Part shown: positions 6,529 through 11,945 of the stretch, piece after piece | How positions within the stretch are numbered: position 1 is the stretch's first letter | How the letters are laid out: each line of letters opens with the position of its first letter | Source of the DNA: Firmicutes bacterium UBA1535 | GTDB lineage: Bacteria; Bacillota; Clostridia; Tissierellales; Sedimentibacteraceae | DNA: 11,945 bases | Direction of reading: 5' to 3' | Assembly: GCA_002323775.1 (NCBI GenBank) | Contig: DCPV01000174.1 | Coordinates: 1-11,945, forward strand | Made by a program: the position numbers and the translations under genes | The notes under the pieces: model-generated | Databases searched by the model: none | What the model saw: the letters and a program-made list of their open reading frames with translations, nothing else | Told to the model about the DNA's origin: nothing

Positions 6529-7759
6529 GGACTATAAAGATTTTAATTATATGTTAAATAAGCTCCAATGGGAAAATTATATTGAAAATCAAAATCATGA
6601 CTTAAATATGTTGTGCAATAAAATCCTTGATTGTTTAGATGATATGAGGAAAAATAAAGAGATAATTTTTTCAAGAAGATATATCAGAGAATTGATAGAA
6701 AAAAGCAGGGAAGTATCTGTATTACGAAACAAGCTTGATGATTTTGATAATTATATAGATAAAGGGAAAATCACTAAGGAAGAATTATCTGAAAAAATAT
6801 GTCTGGATGTGATTGAATTAATGAAGCTTAGAGATGATAAATCAATTGAAATGGGTTTTTCTAGCTATATGGATGCTATATTAAAATCTGATAATATGAC
6901 ATATCAAATGCTTACAGTCTTACTCAATGACTATTTAGATAGAAATTTAGAAAGAGCTAATCAAATTATTGAAAAATACAATATTAAATGGAAAACATGG
7001 TTTAAGGATATAGAAAATATTGGTAATCAATTAAATAAAACAGATAATAATTCAGTAGCTATAGATGCTTATAAAATTCTTTGCAAATTTGCAGAAAAAA
7101 TGGATATGCTTGAGGTTTTAGAAAAAGTAAAAATATATTATGAAAATAATGTTTGCTTTGCAACAAAGGTAGCTCCTGATGATATACGAATAAATGTAAG
7201 TGAGATTAAATCTATAGATGATGTAAGAACTTTATTTCATGAGTTTGGTCATGCGATACTATATTATTATTCAAGCAAGAATTCAGATGATTTATATTTT
7301 CAGATTACACCATGCTTAGATGAAGTGTTTGCAGTTATTATAGAAAACATTGCTCCTATTATAACCCTATCTGAAAATGAAATAGAAAAAATTAATGAAA
7401 TTAATTGCTTAGAATATACCAGAACAGCAATAAGTGGACTATTTGAGTTAGAGCTTTGGAATGATAGCAGTTTGGCTGAAAAGTTATATACAAAATATTA
7501 TTCTAAACTTGATATAGAAATTGAAAACTCGAAGTTTTGGTGTTTAGATAGCTTTAGAAGCATAGATTGTATGTACATATATAATTATACCTTAGGGCAA
7601 ATTGCTTCGGAGCATTTTAAGGATTTGTTTTATAAAAAGTCTTTTGAAGAAGGATATCTGTATAGTGAAAAATATAAGGATTTTAGCGATTCTATAAAGA
7701 AAATTTGTAATAATATTAATGAAATAGATTATATTGACTTACTTAATTTTGAAAAATAA
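6521..7759 (+). CDS. M3-like (PepF/thimet-type) zinc metallopeptidase, short form
   Basis: A 412-residue cytoplasmic-looking protein with no signal peptide. It has the gluzincin motif HEFGH at 240-244 in the M3 context LFHEFGHA, and a candidate third zinc ligand E268 in LDEVF, 24 residues on, as in M3 oligopeptidases. YIYNYTLGQ at 352-360 matches the Tyr-rich substrate-side motif, and MGFSSYMDAIL at about 106-116 resembles a conserved N-terminal PepF segment. It should cut short peptides. PepF proteins have about 600 residues, so this is a compact form lacking much of the N-terminal part. The ATG at 6521 is used because GGAGGA lies just before it; the in-frame TTG at 6476 has no binding site. 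ATGTATAA overlaps the comEC stop, indicating translational coupling. The role next to comEC is unknown. Confidence 0.85.
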   Translation: MYKDYKDFNYMLNKLQWENYIENQNHDLNMLCNKILDCLDDMRKNKEIIFSRRYIRELIEKSREVSVLRNKLDDFDNYIDKGKITKEELSEKICLDVIELMKLRDDKSIEMGFSSYMDAILKSDNMTYQMLTVLLNDYLDRNLERANQIIEKYNIKWKTWFKDIENIGNQLNKTDNNSVAIDAYKILCKFAEKMDMLEVLEKVKIYYENNVCFATKVAPDDIRINVSEIKSIDDVRTLFHEFGHAILYYYSSKNSDDLYFQITPCLDEVFAVIIENIAPIITLSENEIEKINEINCLEYTRTAISGLFELELWNDSSLAEKLYTKYYSKLDIEIENSKFWCLDSFRSIDCMYIYNYTLGQIASEHFKDLFYKKSFEEGYLYSEKYKDFSDSIKKICNNINEIDYIDLLNFEK

Positions 7760-7779
7760 GAATTAGGGGAATTAAAATT

Positions 7780-8826
7780 ATGAATTATAAAGAACTAAGA
7801 AACAATATTAAAAAGGATAGCTTGTTTAATTTTATAGTATTATATGGTGATGAGGTGTTTTTAATTGATGAGGCTGTTAAGTCTATCATTGATAGGTATT
7901 TGTCGCCAGATTTTAAGGAAATGAATTATAATAAATTTGAGAAGATAGAGGATAAATTTAGTGAGTTTTACGAGACTGTTATTACTTTTCCTTTTATGTC
8001 TGATAAAAAAATTATAATTATTAATGAATGTGATTTTATGACTTCTACTGGCAGTTTTGATAAAAGCTATGAAGAAAAACTAATAGAACTGATAAACAGT
8101 GAAAACGCAACATCTATAGTTGTATTTGTATTGAAAAATAAAAAGCCAGATACTCGTAAAAAGCTTTTAAAGCTTTTAAAGGATAATAATGCTATATATG
8201 AAATTAAAAAGCTTGAAGAAGGAGAGCTTGCAGCTTGGATAACTGAAAGCTTTAAGAATAAAGGCTGTAAGATTAACGCTTCAAATTCGAATTATATAGC
8301 ATTAAACTGTGGCTATTTAGATTATGAGAGTGTAATTAGCTTGTATGATGTAAACAATGAAATCAGCAAGATTTATTCCTATAGCATGAGTAAAAAAATC
8401 TCTGAGAATGACTTGGAGGTTTCAAGAGAAGATATTGATTTATTGCTTACAAAATCTCTTGATAGCAATATTTTTAAGCTTGTTGACTATATCTGTGAGG
8501 GAAAAAAGGATAAGGCTAATGCAATGCTTGAAGATATGCTTCAAAACGGAGTTGCTGAGCAATTTATAATTCACATGATAGCAAGACAATATAGAATGAT
8601 TTATGAGTATCAGATTTTATCACAAAAGGGGTATTCTATGAATCAAATAATGGATACAATGAAAATAAAGAAGTTTATAGCTAGTAAGCTAGCCGGAATT
8701 GCACGTAATATAAGTTTAGAAAAAACAGAATATATAATTGCTAAGCTTTTGGAGATAGATAGAAAGATAAAAACAGGTTTAATTGATAAAAATATAGGGC
8801 TTGACATAATTTGCAATTTGTTTTAG
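7780..8826 (+). CDS. holA: DNA polymerase III delta subunit
   Basis: A 348-residue protein of normal length for HolA, the clamp-loader subunit that opens the beta sliding clamp in the complex with tau/gamma and delta'. The N-terminal part shows LYGDEVFLIDEAV (about 21-33), the degenerate nucleotide-fold start typical of delta, which does not hydrolyse ATP. The segment FPFMSDKKIIIINECD (about 70-85) fits the clamp-binding region of the family. The C-terminal helical part (about 215-348) contains FKLVDYICEGKKDKA and a family-like end. AGGGGA lies 9 nt before the ATG. It starts 20 nt after the peptidase stop, so they are one operon. The comEC-holA-rpsT order agrees with B. subtilis. Confidence 0.95.
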   Translation: MNYKELRNNIKKDSLFNFIVLYGDEVFLIDEAVKSIIDRYLSPDFKEMNYNKFEKIEDKFSEFYETVITFPFMSDKKIIIINECDFMTSTGSFDKSYEEKLIELINSENATSIVVFVLKNKKPDTRKKLLKLLKDNNAIYEIKKLEEGELAAWITESFKNKGCKINASNSNYIALNCGYLDYESVISLYDVNNEISKIYSYSMSKKISENDLEVSREDIDLLLTKSLDSNIFKLVDYICEGKKDKANAMLEDMLQNGVAEQFIIHMIARQYRMIYEYQILSQKGYSMNQIMDTMKIKKFIASKLAGIARNISLEKTEYIIAKLLEIDRKIKTGLIDKNIGLDIICNLF

Positions 8827-8858
8827 AATGTTGTTATATTTACACTTGGAGGTTGGAT

Positions 8859-9038
8859 ATGGATAAGATATTGCGAAGAAGTTCAACAAATAAAAAATTA
8901 GCTGGTGTATGCGGAGGATTAGGAGAATATTTTGGAGTTGATCCAACATTAGTAAGGCTTATATGGGTATTTTTAGTATTTTGTTATGGCACTGGAGTAT
9001 TAGCATATATAGTTGCATTATTTATAATACCAGAATAA
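8859..9038 (+). CDS. Small PspC-domain membrane protein
   Basis: A 59-residue protein that is almost only a PspC domain. Residues 1-27 carry the RRSSTNKKLAGVCGGLGEYFG signature type (GGLG and the following Val-Asp-Pro), and residues about 28-57 form one hydrophobic helical hairpin or segment ending in ALFIIPE. PspC proteins take part in envelope stress responses in enterobacteria; in Firmicutes such stand-alone domains have no clear role. The ATG at 8859 is chosen because TGGAGG lies 6 nt upstream; an in-frame TTG at 8811 inside holA lacks a binding site and would add a non-homologous end. It starts 32 nt after holA and ends the operon. Confidence 0.88.
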   Translation: MDKILRRSSTNKKLAGVCGGLGEYFGVDPTLVRLIWVFLVFCYGTGVLAYIVALFIIPE

Positions 9039-9068
9039 TAAAAATTAAAAAATATATAATAAAAACTA

Positions 9069-9089
9069 GGGACAGAATAATTCTGTCCC
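9069..9089. terminator. Bidirectional terminator between pspC-like gene and rpsT
   Basis: A perfect 9-bp stem (GGGACAGAA with TTCTGTCCC, loop TAA) sits between convergent genes. On the - strand it is followed by TAGTTTTTATTAT, a good U tract for rpsT. On the + strand AATTCATTTT follows, which is weaker. One hairpin probably ends both transcripts. Confidence 0.8.
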
Positions 9090-9126
9090 AATTCATTTTA
9101 ATAAGTCTTAATATAGTTAAAGCTTA

Positions 9127-9390
9127 TTAAGCTATTTTGTTTAATCTTGCTTGTAATCTGCTGATTTTTCTTGCAGCTGCATTTTTGTGAATAGTGTTTT
9201 TTGCAGCAGCTCTGTCAAGTCTTGATTCTATATCCTTTAAGTAAGCTTTTGCTTTTTCTATTTCACCACTGTTTAAAGCAGTCTCAAACTTTTTAATGTA
9301 AGTTTTTATTTCAGACTTTCTACTTTTATTTATAGCAGTTTTTCTAGCAGTAACTAATATTCTCTTTTTTGCTGATTTAATATTTGCCAA
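9127..9390 (-). CDS. rpsT: 30S ribosomal protein S20, TTG start
   Basis: An 87-residue basic protein of normal S20 length. The start ANIKSAKKRI and the Lys/Arg-rich helices (for example NKSRKSEIKTYIKKFE and the C-terminal RKISRLQARLN) are typical. S20 binds 16S rRNA early in assembly of the small subunit. The start codon is TTG at 9390-9388, preceded on the - strand by GGGAGGTG (9404-9397) with 8 nt between GGAGG and TTG. No better in-frame start exists, and the protein begins where S20 should. E. coli rpsT also starts with UUG and is autoregulated. It is transcribed against its neighbours from the promoter at 9537-9565 through a leader of about 140 nt. Confidence 0.97.
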   Translation of the reverse strand: MANIKSAKKRILVTARKTAINKSRKSEIKTYIKKFETALNSGEIEKAKAYLKDIESRLDRAAAKNTIHKNAAARKISRLQARLNKIA

Positions 9391-9396
9391 TTATTT

Positions 9397-9404
9397 CACC
9401 TCCC
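9397..9404 (-). promoter_or_regulatory. Strong ribosome binding site that fixes the TTG start of rpsT
   Basis: On the - strand the sequence reads GGGAGGTG, a nearly perfect match to the 16S rRNA 3' end. The GGAGG core lies 8 nt before TTG. A strong site with a weak start codon is a pattern seen in genes whose translation is controlled. Confidence 0.85.
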
Positions 9405-9427
9405 ATGTCTTAATTATAAAAGAACTC

Positions 9428-9513
9428 GAAGAATTCTTCTAATGAATTTGAGTAGCAAATTCTATAATATCAATTAGTGCGACTGAGACACGGAACATAA
9501 AGTCGCAACTGAT
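9428..9513 (-). promoter_or_regulatory. Structured 5' leader of rpsT, candidate autoregulatory RNA
   Basis: The predicted rpsT leader (about 9530 down to 9391) holds three inverted repeats. The first is TGCGACT/AGTCGCA (9501-9507 with 9478-9484, 16-nt loop), extended by ATCA/TGAT at 9469-9472 and 9510-9513. The second is GAATTTG/CAAATTC (9444-9450 with 9456-9462, 5-nt loop). The third is the palindrome GAAGAATTCTTC (9428-9439), which partly competes with the second stem through GAATT/AATTC. Regulation by S20 itself is inferred only from position and structure. Confidence 0.5.
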
Positions 9514-9536
9514 AAATATCTAAACATAACGTATCT

Positions 9537-9565
9537 ATTATACAAGCTTCTTTAACAAAAATCAA
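9537..9565 (-). promoter_or_regulatory. Promoter of rpsT
   Basis: On the - strand TTGATT (9565-9560), a 17-nt spacer and a perfect TATAAT (9542-9537) form a strong sigma-A promoter. Transcription should begin near 9530, about 140 nt before the TTG start codon. Confidence 0.8.
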
Positions 9566-9586
9566 TAGAAAAGAATAAAAAAATAA

Positions 9587-9633
9587 AAAAAAACAATAAT
9601 ATTTTTATATTGTAAAAAAATTATTGTTTTTTT
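9587..9633. repeat. Long AT-only hairpin between rpsT promoter and gpr
   Basis: Fourteen bases at 9587-9600 pair perfectly with 9620-9633. Inside, after one A-A mismatch, 9602-9607 pairs with 9613-9618 around a 5-nt loop, giving 20 pairs of 21. Only two pairs (C9594-G9626 and its surroundings) include G or C. A 9-A run and a 7-T run flank it, so either strand ends in a U tract. It may be a bidirectional terminator insulating the divergent genes. Confidence 0.6.
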
Positions 9634-9693
9634 ATTAGAAAATCATAATTTTTTGTAATTATATCAAAAAATAACTTTTTAGGAGGAATTATT

Positions 9694-10617
9694 ATGACAC
9701 GTACAGACCTTGCTTATGAAGCTCATGAGGGCTTGGCACAGAAATGTGAGGGGGTAATATTAGAGAAACAGGATTTATCGCATGGTGATCTTATTAAGAT
9801 TGAAATAACTGATAAAGAAGCAGAAAAAATCGTAGGTAAAAAGATTGGTAAATACATTAGCTATGAAACACCGAGCTTTAAGCATTTGCAGGACGAAGCA
9901 AGAAAAGAAGTAATAGAAATTTTATCTAATAATTTAAAAAGTATAGTTGATATAAATAGGGAAAGAGTGTTAGTTGTAGGGTTAGGAAATAGACGGGTCA
10001 CAGCTGATTCGCTAGGTCCTAGAACGATAGATAAAATTAAGGTTACAAGACAGTTTTTTAAAGCCTATAAAAAGGAATACGATGAGGATTATAATGAGCT
10101 GGCTGTTTTAGTTCCAGGGGTTATGGGAGTCACGGGCATAGAAACTCAGGATACTATTAGAGGACTTATTGATAGAATAAAGCCAACTATGCTTATAGCT
10201 GTAGATGCTTTGGCATCAAGGAATATGAATAGACTTTGCTCTGTCATACAGATAACAAATGCAGGTATTGAGCCGGGCTCTGGCATTGGAAATATGCAGG
10301 GTTCATTAAATAAGGAAAGTATGGGAGTAAAGATAGCTGCAATTGGAGTGCCTACTGTTGTTGATACTGCTACTATTGTTAGTGATTCAATAGATTTGAT
10401 GAAAAAGAAGTTAAGTCACAGAATGTCTGTTGTTGATGAAGCGCTAGGCTTATTAGGACAGCTAGATGATAATGAGAAAATGGGATTTATTAAAGAAGTT
10501 TTAAATCCTAGATTTAATGACACCTATGTGACGCCAAATGAAATTGATGAGTTGATTGAAATATTATCAGATATTTTAGCTGAGGTTATAAATAGAGCGG
10601 TGCATCCTGGGTATTAA
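9694..10617 (+). CDS. gpr: GPR endopeptidase, germination protease
   Basis: A 307-residue aspartic peptidase of family A25. In the forespore it is made as an inactive zymogen; on germination the active form degrades small acid-soluble spore proteins that coat DNA. D105 in VTADSLGP and D171 in IAVDALASR match the two catalytic Asp of the Bacillus enzyme, with the same spacing of 66 residues. GLGNRRVTAD, PGVMGVTGIET and GIEPGSGIGN are family motifs. The start resembles the autoprocessing site (RTD/LAxEA), but only five residues (MTRTD) precede it, compared with about 15 in Bacillus. A stop at 9646 and the lack of any in-frame start between rule out a longer form. AGGAGG lies 7 nt before the ATG. 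In Bacillus gpr is under sigma-G; I could not find a convincing sigma-G promoter here. spoIIP follows after 88 nt. Confidence 0.96.
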   Translation: MTRTDLAYEAHEGLAQKCEGVILEKQDLSHGDLIKIEITDKEAEKIVGKKIGKYISYETPSFKHLQDEARKEVIEILSNNLKSIVDINRERVLVVGLGNRRVTADSLGPRTIDKIKVTRQFFKAYKKEYDEDYNELAVLVPGVMGVTGIETQDTIRGLIDRIKPTMLIAVDALASRNMNRLCSVIQITNAGIEPGSGIGNMQGSLNKESMGVKIAAIGVPTVVDTATIVSDSIDLMKKKLSHRMSVVDEALGLLGQLDDNEKMGFIKEVLNPRFNDTYVTPNEIDELIEILSDILAEVINRAVHPGY

Positions 10618-10624
10618 ATAAAAA

Positions 10625-10676
10625 TAACTATCATTAATAGGCAATAACCCTCATATATATAGTTAGGATAGTTTTA
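10625..10676 (+). terminator. Possible weak terminator between gpr and spoIIP
   Basis: AACTATC at about 10627-10633 can pair with GATAGTT at about 10668-10674, followed by TTACATTATTTTT. A second copy of the right arm (ATAGTTA, about 10660-10666) offers an alternative pairing. The large loop and AT-rich stem make termination uncertain. Confidence 0.3.
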
Positions 10677-10705
10677 CATTATTTTTACAAAGTATGAGGT
10701 GTTAT

Positions 10706-11836
10706 ATGAAAAGAAGAAGGTCGTCTGTAGCCACTTATTATTTAATAGCTATTGTGTGCTTAATGATTTTATTTACAGGCTATAAATATGTGCATAAATT
10801 GGCACAGGTAAGGAAAGAAAATCAGCAAACACAAACTATATTTTTATTAGACAAAAATGAAGAAGTTAAACAAAGATATAATGAAATATTTAAAAAAATT
10901 ATATCTTATTTTAATGTATTTTTTAAAGAGACTTTTGAAGAAAATAAAGATGATGAAGATAACGATAGTTTTAATTATGACGAAAGTATTTTTACAGCTA
11001 GTACAAAAAGCTTAGAGGATAAGGCTTATGTAGATTTTGATAAAATTGAGTTATATAAATCATCTGGTAATGGAGACCAAGAAAAGGCAGTTAATACAGT
11101 TTTGACAGACGAGATGAAAAATAGCTTTTTTAAAGCGTATGACACGACTACTGTTGCTTCAAGATTAAGCAATACTATAAGGGATTTTAAAAAGTATAGC
11201 AATGAAATCAATGAAAAAATGAAGATAACAATACTTCATACACACGCAACAGAAGCATTTAAGGAAAATTCAGGGAGCAATTATCGTTCTGAGGACGAAA
11301 ATCTTAATATAGTTGGAATAGGAGATATAATCGCTAAAAATTTGGAGAATTGCGGTTTAAATATTAATCACTCAAAGGCTTACAATGATTTACCTTCATA
11401 TAATTTAGCATATGTTAATTCGAAAAAATTAATAAAGGAAAGCATAGACAAGAACAAAAAAAATTTAGTAATAGATTTGCATAGAGATGGAGCAGATACA
11501 AATTCAAGCTATGAGAAAATTTTAGAGTCGATTACGAGGGTTAAAATAAATGACGAGTATATTGCAACATTTTCTCTGGTGATAGGTAATAGAAATCAAA
11601 ATATTGAAGAATTAAAAAAGATAGCAAACATAGTAAAATCTATATCTGATAGCTTATATCCAGGTCTGTGCAGAGGAATAAGCTTTAGAGACGGTGCTTA
11701 TTTTAATCAAAATATTAGTGATTATTCTCTTTTGATAGAAATGGGAAGTCATCTAAATGCTTATGATGAGGTGAAAGCCACAGCAGATTTTGTATCGGAA
11801 ATTTTGTATAATGCAGTTTTAGAAATAAATAAATAG
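10706..11836 (+). CDS. spoIIP: Stage II sporulation protein P, engulfment peptidoglycan hydrolase
   Basis: A 376-residue mother-cell protein that, with SpoIID and SpoIIM, cuts septal peptidoglycan (amidase and endopeptidase) so that the membrane can engulf the forespore. Residues 1-6 are basic, about 9-28 form one transmembrane anchor, about 70-100 are an acidic linker, and the SpoIIP domain spans about 170-370. Conserved sites are HTHATE at 178-183, IDLHRDGA with H259, and IEMGS with E345, the likely metal and catalytic residues. The ATG at 10706 is chosen because GAGGTG lies 4 nt upstream; an ATG at 10694 would have no binding site. In Bacillus spoIIP is a sigma-E gene just after gpr, as here. 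No clear sigma-E promoter could be assigned. Confidence 0.95.
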   Translation: MKRRRSSVATYYLIAIVCLMILFTGYKYVHKLAQVRKENQQTQTIFLLDKNEEVKQRYNEIFKKIISYFNVFFKETFEENKDDEDNDSFNYDESIFTASTKSLEDKAYVDFDKIELYKSSGNGDQEKAVNTVLTDEMKNSFFKAYDTTTVASRLSNTIRDFKKYSNEINEKMKITILHTHATEAFKENSGSNYRSEDENLNIVGIGDIIAKNLENCGLNINHSKAYNDLPSYNLAYVNSKKLIKESIDKNKKNLVIDLHRDGADTNSSYEKILESITRVKINDEYIATFSLVIGNRNQNIEELKKIANIVKSISDSLYPGLCRGISFRDGAYFNQNISDYSLLIEMGSHLNAYDEVKATADFVSEILYNAVLEINK

Positions 11837-11891
11837 TAAATTATATTAATATGGTTTTAAATATAACAAGTTAAAAAATATGAATTAAATC

Positions 11892-11913
11892 GTAAATTCC
11901 CGAAGTAAATTCC
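11892..11913. repeat. Nine-base direct repeat after spoIIP
   Basis: GTAAATTCC occurs at 11892-11900 and again at 11905-11913, separated by CGAA. The second copy lies within the inverted repeat that ends the window. It could be chance in AT-rich DNA or part of a regulator site. Confidence 0.4.
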
Positions 11914-11945
11914 ACTTATCTGTATATTGTTGAATTTGCCTCGGG
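11899..11945. terminator. Imperfect inverted repeat at the window end, probable spoIIP terminator
   Basis: CCCGAAGTAAATTC (11899-11912) pairs with 11932-11945 over 14 positions with one A-C mismatch and one T-G pair, with a 19-nt loop. It starts 62 nt after the spoIIP stop, and its GC-rich outer end CCCGA/TCGGG fits a terminator. The bases after it, which would show a T tract, are outside the window. Confidence 0.45.

Noticed and set aside
8811..8858. TTG start for the PspC protein inside holA
   Set aside because: It would add a Cys-rich, non-family extension and has no binding site, whereas TGGAGG lies 6 nt before the ATG at 8859.
9634..9693. Sigma-G promoter before gpr
   Set aside because: CATAATT at 9644 resembles a -10 element, but no acceptable -35 element lies 16-18 nt before it, so I did not list it.
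10618..10705. Sigma-E promoter before spoIIP
   Set aside because: ATATA and CATTATTT are only loosely similar to the sigma-E consensus and the region is AT-rich, so the match is not informative.
11026..11211. Minus-strand reading frame inside spoIIP
   Set aside because: Antisense shadow of the spoIIP linker region, with no ribosome binding site and no recognisable motif.

Overview
The window reads as chromosomal core from an AT-rich, low-GC, endospore-forming Firmicute, most likely a member of the Clostridia. The evidence is strong AT bias at third codon positions and in spacers, strong GGAGG-type ribosome binding sites, CCA-encoding tRNA genes packed in one array, and the sporulation genes gpr and spoIIP. 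The order comEC - holA - rpsT (opposite strand) - gpr - spoIIP is the one known from Bacillus subtilis. Here three genes are added: a stalk-domain secreted protein before comEC, an M3-like peptidase between comEC and holA, and a tiny PspC protein after holA. The genus cannot be fixed from the sequence.

Region 1 (27-2153) is a tRNA array of 20 genes, all on the + strand and all with an encoded CCA: Asn, Leu(TAA), Glu, Val, Asp, Thr, Tyr, Gly(GCC), Gly(TCC), Arg(TCT), Gln, Lys, Ser(TGA), Ser(GCT), CAT, Trp, Pro, Ile(GAT), CAT, Phe. The two CAT genes are identical and look more like lysidine-modified Ile2 than elongator Met. Ala, His, Cys and initiator Met are absent. The array probably starts before the window. 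It has an internal hairpin after Ile(GAT) and ends in a clear terminator at 2158-2206. Several spacers hold perfect inverted repeats. The Gly(TCC) gene has C at the normally invariant T55.

Region 2 (2239-9089) looks like one + strand operon behind a promoter at 2239-2267. It encodes a secreted stalk-domain/beta-rich protein, the ComEC DNA-uptake channel, an M3-like zinc peptidase overlapping comEC by 8 nt, the HolA clamp-loader subunit and a 59-residue PspC membrane protein. It meets rpsT, which comes from the other strand, at a shared hairpin terminator (9069-9089). For three of these genes I moved the start from an upstream TTG to an ATG with a proper ribosome binding site.

Region 3 (9127-9693) holds rpsT on the - strand. 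It starts with TTG and has a strong promoter at 9537-9565 and a structured leader of about 140 nt that may be regulatory. A long AT-only hairpin lies between the divergent rpsT and gpr.

Region 4 (9694-11836) carries gpr, the protease that degrades spore DNA-binding proteins, and spoIIP, a peptidoglycan hydrolase of engulfment. The window ends exactly at the end of an imperfect 14-bp inverted repeat. Overall this is a mostly ordinary core locus; no clearly new multi-gene system is visible. The best second-look items are the rpsT leader, the odd Gly tRNA, the coupled short M3 peptidase and the hairpins.
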